DNA of 64,000 bases from Ectobius pallidus (lineage: Eukaryota > Arthropoda > Insecta > Blattodea > Ectobiidae). Below the pieces are notes generated by a model, which made no database searches, was not told the DNA's origin, and saw only the letters and a list, made by a program, of their open reading frames with translations. The stretch covers positions 193,402,174 to 193,466,173 of the forward strand of contig CAXKWD010000003.1 of assembly GCA_964059195.1 (NCBI GenBank), in the 5' to 3' direction. The translations under genes and the position numbers were made by a program. Positions 57,402-64,000 of this stretch are shown piece by piece. The first letter of the stretch is position 1. Each line of letters begins with the position of its first letter.

Positions 57402-58236
57402 TAAGGGTGCATCAATAAATAACCGGACTAATTTTGTAATTAACACATAATGACTTTATTTCATTCAAATTTACTTGCAAACGTTTGAAGTATTGTCCGT
57501 CTGATGAAATACATCTATTCCAACGATTTACCCATTGTTCAAAATACTAACTGAACCCCTTTTTTGACAGCCTGTTCAGTATACCCATGAACGTTGTTTA
57601 ACTCCTTATCACTTGAAAATGGCAACCACGTAGCTCCTTTTTCACTTTAGGGAAGATGTGAAAATCGCAAGGTGTGAGATCCGGAGAATACAGTGAATGA
57701 GGCATGATCTCAATGCCCAATTCTTCAATGACATCCTGAGTTGCACGCGCTTGATGAGCTGGCGCATTGTCTTGGTGCAAGATCCATCCTGTCCTGGCAA
57801 GATCTGGTTCCAAAAGACAAATGAATTATATCTGCAACCTTCGCAATTGTTATGCGACGATCTTCTTGCATAATTGCATCAATTGTGTTGATGTTAACTT
57901 CTGTTTTTGCTGTTACGTTCTTCTAGGGCGCAGAGAAACTTGAAGGTCTTCGTAACCCATGCTTGCTGCACCATTTCTAAGGTTTCTGTAGGAGTTTTGT
58001 CTAGAAGAACACAAAACTTTATCAATGCGCATTGCTGCAATTTCAGTTCCATGTTGGGTACAGTAAACACTGCCTGCGATGTCCAACTCCTAGCTGAATC
58101 ATTCTGCATGACTGGAATTCACAGTACTGCTAGATGAAGGATTCACCTTTCCGTGGATAGCAGTCGTTTCGCTCCAGGGCGGTTTATTTAAATACAATTA
58201 AATCAGTCCGGTTATTTATTGATAGACCCTCATATA
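57400..58236 (-). mobile_element. mariner-superfamily element inserted in repeat X
   Basis: TIRs AGGGTGCATCAATAAATAAC and (right, reverse complement) AGGGTCTATCAATAAATAAC end inside an ATATA target. The uninterrupted sequence GCTTATATACATGTC is present in copy B, so this copy's empty site is known. Minus strand: MELKLQQCALIKFCVLLDKT (58049-57990) is the N-terminus and WILHQDNAPAHQAR with HSLYSPDLTPCDFHIFPKVK (57790-57640) is the DDE region; the middle is deleted and frames differ. Confidence 0.85.
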
Positions 58237-58570
58237 CATGTCGGATGATCAGCAATATCCCGTAGTAGTTCCGAGGTTAACTGCAAACCTGTCTCTCGAA
58301 AATAGAAGTACGGATACTTTTCACTAAATTATAGTGTCTTCTGGTGAAAGGTATAAGAAACCCTGTGAGTGTATCATAGACTAAATTCAGCTTATGGGTA
58401 GAATTGATGTGCATGAACTGAATCCACCTCAGAAGATTTAAATTTATATGACCTTATGCGTATCATATGATTCCACTTTCATTCTAAATATGTGGGTAAG
58501 TCTGGCAATGTTCATTCAAGTCAAAAATGAGAGCACCCCTTAAATCACTTTTTAGAAAAAAAAAGTACTG
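58236..58570. repeat. Repeat family X, copy C right part
   Basis: Continues the match to copies A and B from CATGTCGGATGATCAGCAAT through GTGTCTTCTGGTGAAAGG to the CACCCCTTAAATCA region. Confidence 0.65.
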
Positions 58571-58721
58571 CCTGTGTATATATATTCTCATCTGCCTAGC
58601 ATAATTGGAGACCCTGAAAGTCCAGAAATAATCGTTTGCTCAGTCAGGTGCCCTCATTACATACCTGATTCAAGTGACAAAGATGCAGATTTATGTGACA
58701 CAGGCGGTAATGATAGACTTA

Positions 58722-59262
58722 CTGAAAATCTGATGTGAAAGTCACATAACTTCCTCTGCCCAAATAAAAGTTAGCAGTATTCACAAATCCTTGTACAGAA
58801 TCACAAGTCACAATTTTACGCTAATTATGCTATAAATACCTGATAGCCTCTTCTTTGAAATATGCGACTAAAAACGCAGGCTATATAACGAACTAAAAAA
58901 AAACAAGTGACTTCAGATGTTATTGAACTTTCTGTCATTAAGAATAATTTCTGAAATTTATCGAACATTTCCCTCAGATACTTCTTTACTCTCTGCATGG
59001 CCAACAATACATCTTTCTCATTTCACATTCTTATATAGAATAAGAGGCCGTGAATGTCCACATATTGAGTTGTTCACCAGACAAGTCAGAGTTTCTACAA
59101 ACAGTGGGTGAACAGCTTGTAACTACCCTTCAGAGAATTTTTTCAAAAAAAAGTTTCAAATAAATGTTTTAGCTCTCAGTATAAGCAACACATGTGCAAA
59201 ATTTAAAGGAAATGTATGGGAAATTGACCTATACACTTTATTTTTCAAAATTCCCCTTAAAC
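58722..59262. repeat. Repeat family Y, copy 2 (inverted relative to 52260-52815)
   Basis: Reverse-complement match over about 0.5 kb to 52260-52815, e.g. GAAAGTCACATAACTTCCTC, GGCCGTGAATGTCCAC and ACCCTTCAGAGAATTTTTTC. The ORFs across it are not conserved between copies. Confidence 0.7.
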
Positions 59263-59985
59263 AATAGTCACATACTGTTAGAAGAACTTAAAGACAATAT
59301 CACAAGAGAAATTAACTCTGTCTCAGAAGCTGAACTTATGCGTGTGAAAGAAAATTTCCCCAAAAAGGTGCCAGTATTGTGTGGATGCAAGAGAACATTT
59401 CTAACATCTCTTGTGATGAGGTACATGGTTTTTTTCATTGTAATTCCAACTGTAGATGTGAGAACCTGAATCATTACACTGATCGCGGCTTTATTTGCGT
59501 AGATATTTCACCGGTTCGCTTGGGGGTTGGCGCTGTGCCCGCTGCGACGCAGAAAGCTGCGTCATTGGGCAACTCTTGCATGGTACTCACTATATAAAGA
59601 GAAAAATGTTTGCAAGGAAGCAAAACTGGCCAATATCTTCCTGTGGCCCAGTTTTTTTTTTTTTTTTTTTTTAATAATAAAGAAAACGTATATTGAAATG
59701 AACTTTCTATGTCATATTACATCTACTGTTTATGAGAAAAATACTAACAACAAACATCTAAGTGACACGGTTCATGTAGAAACCAAAGCACCGTAAACTG
59801 TACTCCTGGCCTGGGTATTATTACAGAATAGGTTTACGGACAAATGTTCACGAATAATTAAAATTAATATGTGTTATTGGATACACTTACTATTTATTAA
59901 TAAAACTACTAAAAAATGTTTACACTTTTTTTGTTTTCAATTCTACAGGTTTCTACAGATCTACCTCTCATGGTACTCCAGCAAC
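59263..59985. other. Non-repeat-like stretch, nothing recognised
   Basis: A GC-richer segment at 59480-59580 (GCGCTGTGCCCGCTGCGACG) ends near CTCACTATATAAAG, and a T21-24 run is at 59650-59672. The frame at 59527-59796 has no recognisable domain. Confidence 0.35.
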
Positions 59986-60320
59986 CGGTTCTTTTTTACA
60001 AGACACAGGAATATATGGTGGTGGTGCAGAGGGTTCTTGTTCCACCATACATCCAGTCCTTATCGTCTGCAATTGCTGGCATATGCCCACCACACTTTGC
60101 ATGTGGAAAAGGAACTGGGCTGTGAATTCCATTTTCAGCAACTGGTTTCTTGTTGATGAGAGCTTCAACTAACATTAATTTGTACTTGCGTAACTGTACT
60201 ATCTTCTTGTTTGGGACTTTTTTCTGGAACCAGGCATTGACAACACACGTCAATGAGATAAAAAAATGTTCTGATTGTCCATTATTCAGTTCTTGCTCTC
60301 ATTGGACATCGTGTCGAACA
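59965..60320 (-). pseudogene. piggyBac-type transposase fragment
   Basis: Minus strand 60253-59996 reads TCVVNAWFQKKVPNKKIVQL then RKYKLMLVEALI, matching the region after the catalytic core of piggyBac/PGBD transposases (VNAW..YK..F+..L.E.LI). A shifted upstream piece (FDTMSNESKN) lies near 60300. The catalytic part and TIRs are not present. It is cut by the right-hand element that begins at 60347. Confidence 0.65.
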
Positions 60321-60346
60321 AGTCTACAGCCCCTATCTTGGAATTA

Positions 60347-61347
60347 CTGTATATACTCAAATACTACCCACATATATATATTTAAAAAAAAATCATGAAC
60401 GAAAAACTGAGGTGCAGGTATTATTTGAATACTGGACTCCTCTCATCTGAATTTCGTCATTTTATACCATATCGGCTCAATATAACACAATGCTTTGTAG
60501 TAGCCTCACAGTACAGTATGACAGTAGCAAAGCTGAAATCAAAGGAAAATGAAACAAAGAAGATGCCTTCTTATGCACATGGTTCACCAGATGACTGGCA
60601 TTGGCATTGAAACAAAGCTTTAGGCATAGAAACGCCAAGCAAACAGTGCAGTACAAGCAGATCCACTAATACGGGGGAAAGTTCGGTGAATTTCCACATG
60701 ACTTTGACCTTGGGTCAGACTCACATCATCGCGTGTGGATTCCCGCTGAACAGCTGAATTCACAAATTGCAGGTTGTTGTTGTTGAAAGTGTTATACTGC
60801 ACATATAAGACAGGGAGATTTTGGCTGGCTGTTACCATGCATGTTATTTTAGCCTACTGTATTTAATTTTTTTATGATATGTGATGTTAATGATAAATGT
60901 ATAAATAAGAATTAAACTAAAAAAACTAAACTCCGTGGCACTACATCCCTGGAGGGACTTGGCCTACAACCCGACCGCTGCATCATCTCCCGTAGGCAGA
61001 TGGCAGGATTGGGGGGCATGTGGTCAGCATGCCGACACCCACGGCCGTAAATGGTGGTTTTCTTGACCGGAGCCGCTACTTCTCTATCAAGTAGCTCCTC
61101 AATTTTTGAATCACGAGGCTGAGTGCACCCCTACCAGACCTCCCTACCTCAGAAAAATCCGAGGAAGTACCGGGAATCGAACCCGGGCCGACAGATCTGT
61201 AGTCAGCGGCGCTAACCACAAGACCACGCCGGTGGACAAGAATAAAACTGGCAAAATAATTTTACATATGGGCCTATAGATTTTCTTTTTCCCCGAATTT
61301 TCTTTCGAAAAATTTGGGTGCGGGTAGTATTCGAGTATATACAGTAT
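60347..61347. mobile_element. TACTGTATATACTC-ended element with nested SINE
   Basis: Left TACTGTATATACTCAAATAC and right (reverse complement) TACTGTATATACTCGAATAC are followed by TACCC on both sides: TIRs of ~25 bp. The interior holds a SINE family 1 copy (60925-61240). No transposase is visible. Related in style to the TACCGTATTT-ended elements. Confidence 0.75.
60925..61240 (-). mobile_element. tRNA-derived SINE family 1, best-preserved copy
   Basis: Minus strand: GTGGTCTTGTGGTTAGCGCC (A box), CCCGGGTTCGATTCCCGG (perfect T-arm with B box), body as in 7130-7470, ending TAGTGCCACGGAG then an A/T tail. The 5-bp T-stem CCGGG/CCCGG is perfect, so the head derives from a real tRNA gene. Confidence 0.85.
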
Positions 61348-61739
61348 AATATATCTGTATGACTTTCGGCCTTGAGATATTTGTATACTACTTCTCTTTC
61401 TTCTGGTACCTTTTACATGTGTCTAGGGTTGACACCTTGGACAGATGCACTGCCTTCTTTATTTCTTATAAGCCATGTTGTTAAATCTGGAAACATCACA
61501 TCGGTAGTCCTATCGGCTATCAACATGCCGTAAATAAAGCAATGAACTCCATCAGAATCATCGCAAATTAAGCATATTTCAGCTTAAAGTAATCCCAGTC
61601 ATCATCGCCTATGGTTTAGAGAACATCTGGACACACCTGAAGAGCAACTGGAGAAGCATAGAGAAGGTAAAAACCGTGTACAAAATGAGATATTTATATA
61701 CACCGTCACCTCTAATTGAGTACACCAGAGAATAGTTTT

Positions 61740-62350
61740 TCATAGAATATTTTCAGGTTCATCAGCTATTACCATCTACAAACGAATACAAGAGAGAGGT
61801 ACGGTATGATATTAGTGTCCTTCAGGAAGAATTGGTTGGTATTAAAGAAGAATTGAAGAGAAATATAGTCACTTTTACTGGTATGAACTTTTATCAAAAT
61901 ATCAAGCTGCTCACAGTAGGCCTAATTCATCTCAATCTGATAGACGCCAAATCATAGTATATGCAATCTCCTATTCTCCCAATATTACTACTAGAAAATC
62001 GATTCAGCGTTTTCCTACAGTTTGGTGAAGCCAATGAACGGGATTCAAACCTTAACCTGGCGAATCAACACAGTTCACCACTGGAGCCAAGGATGAACGA
62101 ATGGATGATTTTTAGACAGCAAATAACGGAAAGCCGAGTGCTGCCAAGGAATCAGGCAAAGTTATTCTTTTCAGTGACAGTCATGGGCATAGTCTTCCAC
62201 GAAGTGCATGTGACAAGAAGATAGATATCAGTGTTCTAGGTTATATTATACCTGAGACAACTAGTTCAGTGGTGGTACAAAATGACCCAGAGAAGTGTAG
62301 TAGCTTAATAAAATATGACTCTGTTGTGTGTCAAATAACAGAGCTCGTAG
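61740..62350 (+). pseudogene. LINE ORF1 relic with SGNH/GDSL-esterase-like segment
   Basis: Frames read VHQLLPSTNEYKREVRYDI then LQEELVGIKEELKRNI (~61757-61875, coiled-coil-like), NQAKVILFSDSHGHSLPRSA (~62150-62210, after a one-base frame change), and DISVLGYIIPETTSS to SLIKYDSVV (~62225-62325). The SDSHG motif with spaced downstream VLGYI..P.. fits the esterase domain in ORF1 proteins of some insect LINEs. Stops and frameshifts throughout. Confidence 0.55.
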
Positions 62351-62781
62351 GCCTAACAGGATAAGTGAGGTTATTACCAATAAAATAAGAAAAAACGCGA
62401 CATCATAACGTATAATGAGGAGACACTGAAAACTACGCATTCCTTCAGATATGTGGAGTCACCGCACGTTACAGTATTATGCACATCACAAGTATAGGCT
62501 ATGTAATATAGGCCTACTGATTTGGCCTAAATAAAGTAAGTATTTGTGATGAAGAAAATTATCTGCAATAAAAACGTATTCAAATGCTTCCCACAGACCA
62601 CCACAGATAGGACTACCTCCTGTGTTGCCAGATTTCAAGCAGCATGGCTTGTAAGATTTAGAAGGCAGTGACAGATGAAATCATAATAACTATTTTCCTA
62701 TCCATCCACTTTAAAATATAAAATGTAGGCTTTGATCATGGTAGACTTTTTTCGAAACTTCATCAACTTGTGAAGAATTGG

Positions 62782-63230
62782 TCATAGTATATGAAATGTC
62801 CAGGAGAGCCAATCCATAGTGACGGGTGTGACATTTGGACAGATTTCATTACACTTATTTCTTTCTACCTCTGAACCATATTGCAGGAATGTCATCAAAA
62901 TTTTTTGTGTTAACATATCAACCCATTGGAAGTACAAAATATGATCTAATGTTTTTTTCAAGACTGTATGCTTGAGCTGGAAAATATATTGTGCATGTGA
63001 CGGGTGTGACAATAATTGGACAAAGGTTTTTTCTTATGTAGGTTTAATTGAAATTTCTGTGAATTGATTAGCTTCACTATATTTGTTTTATTTTTTCAAG
63101 TAAGAGGACTGATAAACATACTGAAATGCATAATTAGATTTTACAAAAATATTTATATAGTTATTGAAAATTTACTTTATCAGTGTGACGGGTGTGACAT
63201 GACGGATGGGACAACATCAACTTATAACCG
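62782..63230 (-). pseudogene. Unidentified coding-like repeat unit 1
   Basis: Minus strand 63012-62782 is open and reads DHILYFQWVDMLTQKILMTF then LQYGSEVERNK. A paralogous stretch lies at ~63620-63530. Family not recognised. The word TGTGACGGGTGTGACA recurs at 62818, 62997 and 63184. Confidence 0.35.
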
Positions 63231-63239
63231 AGACTTAAA

Positions 63240-63528
63240 CTAAACTAAACTCCGACACCCTGGAGGGACTTGGCCTACCACCTGACCGCTGCATCATCTA
63301 CCGTAGGCAGATGGTAGGATTGGGGGGCATGTGGTCAGCATGCCGACACCCACGGCCATTAATGGTGGTTTTCATGACAGGAGACGCTACTTCTCTATCA
63401 AGTAGCTCCTCAATTTGAATCACGAGGCTGAATGTACCCCTACCAGACCTCCCTACCTCAGAAAAATTTGAGGAGGTACCGGGGATCGAACCCAGGCCGA
63501 TGGATCTGTAATCTGCAATGCTAATTAC
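63240..63528 (-). mobile_element. tRNA-derived SINE family 1, head-truncated copy
   Basis: Same body as 60925-61240, same orientation (TCCAGGGTGTCGGAG end at the left, B box GGGTTCGATCCCCGG on the right), but the A-box region breaks off at ~63528. It separates two related coding-like units. Confidence 0.82.
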
Positions 63529-63783
63529 ACTTTGCACCTTCTGCCTCTGTACCATTTTGCATGAATTTCATGAACATTTTTTGTGATAATATACCAATCC
63601 TGGGGAATCCCAGCAAATGATCTCAGCATAAAAAAAGAATTCCCTTGTTAGTCTTTTTTCCACTCTGTCCATATTTTTAACAGGCTTGTGTAAAGTTGTG
63701 AAGTGAAATGTTCCTCCGGTACTAGTTAGGCAGTTTTCGTTGTCCTCTACTCTAAAATCCTGGACTACTTGGAAGCCCTTCAC
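63529..63783 (-). pseudogene. Unidentified coding-like repeat unit 2
   Basis: Minus strand 63620-63530 reads DHLLGFPRIGILSQKMFMKF then MQNGTEAEGAK, aligning residue by residue with unit 1. An open frame continues upstream (63783-63568: FQVVQDFRVEDNENCLTSTG). No family recognised; could be tandem exons of a host gene or TE coding sequence. Confidence 0.35.
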
Positions 63784-64000
63784 AAACTTTTACTGAATTG
63801 ATGTGGATCAGGTTATTCTTGTCACCAAGACATTTTGCTGTCCCTCATACAAAAATAATATTGTGTAGCTATATTTAGATTGGCTGATTGTTTTTCTATC
63901 TGTTCTCCTTCATTTGTTTCCATGTGGGCCTACTCATTTCATCGGCTGTTAGAGGTATTGTCTGTCTGAATTTCTTAGCAGTTCTAATATACACAGTTAC

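Noticed and set aside
59527..59796. 89-aa + strand ORF
   Set aside because: It runs through a T-homopolymer (poly-Phe) and shows no domain.

Overview
This is a eukaryotic, intron-bearing, AT-rich nuclear window, most likely from an insect with a large repeat-rich genome. No operons, Shine-Dalgarno sites or bacterial genes are visible. Species is not determined. The only host gene I can support is the 3' end of exportin-7 (XPO7/RanBP16) on the + strand: four exons at 13270-13347, 14741-14922, 19472-19599 and 22674-22773. They join in one frame and encode the last ~162 residues of a protein that is normally about 1,090 aa. The rest of the gene lies upstream of the window, so 1-13269 is read as one very long intron. 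The last intron uses a GC donor.

Almost everything else is transposable-element (TE) debris, often nested. Region 1-13 kb: pogo/Tigger transposase relic, Helitron copies, a hAT-like element with an 8-bp target duplication that carries a Helitron, a tRNA-SINE, a decayed mariner, two pogo-like MITEs and a TACCGTATTT-ended MITE. Region 13-23 kb (XPO7 introns): a deleted mariner, a SINE, a Penelope-like (PLE) endonuclease fragment between inverted hammerhead-ribozyme repeats, a rover-type mariner and a LINE tail. Region 23-38 kb: TACCGTATTT-ended elements with a nested SINE (perfect 15-bp duplication), a PLE-derived element holding a hammerhead and a SINE, a foldback mariner, a ~1-kb long-TIR element, a Tc1/mariner relic, a PIF/Harbinger-type MITE and a foldback MITE. 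Region 38.7-43.3 kb: a 4.6-kb decayed low-complexity mosaic with a ~34-bp G+C-richer repeat in both orientations. Region 43-64 kb: a pogo element with CENP-B-type helix-turn-helix coding sequence, a mariner with ~140-bp TIRs, a 222-bp palindrome carrying two hammerheads inside another mariner relic, a PLE with a 508-aa open RT plus GIY-YIG frame, a P-element (THAP9-like) relic, more mariners, a second PLE with intact inverted hammerhead terminal repeats, a piggyBac relic, SINEs and a LINE ORF1 esterase relic.

The most interesting system is the set of hammerhead-ribozyme motifs tied to PLE terminal repeats: seven well-formed or nearly intact copies at four PLE loci and one stand-alone palindrome, plus three decayed candidates. 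In two of the three inverted pairs one member is intact and the other has core substitutions. In a further element the shorter arm loses homology within about 3 nt of the predicted self-cleavage site. Calls rest on reading the sequence by eye; no alignments, folding or searches were run.
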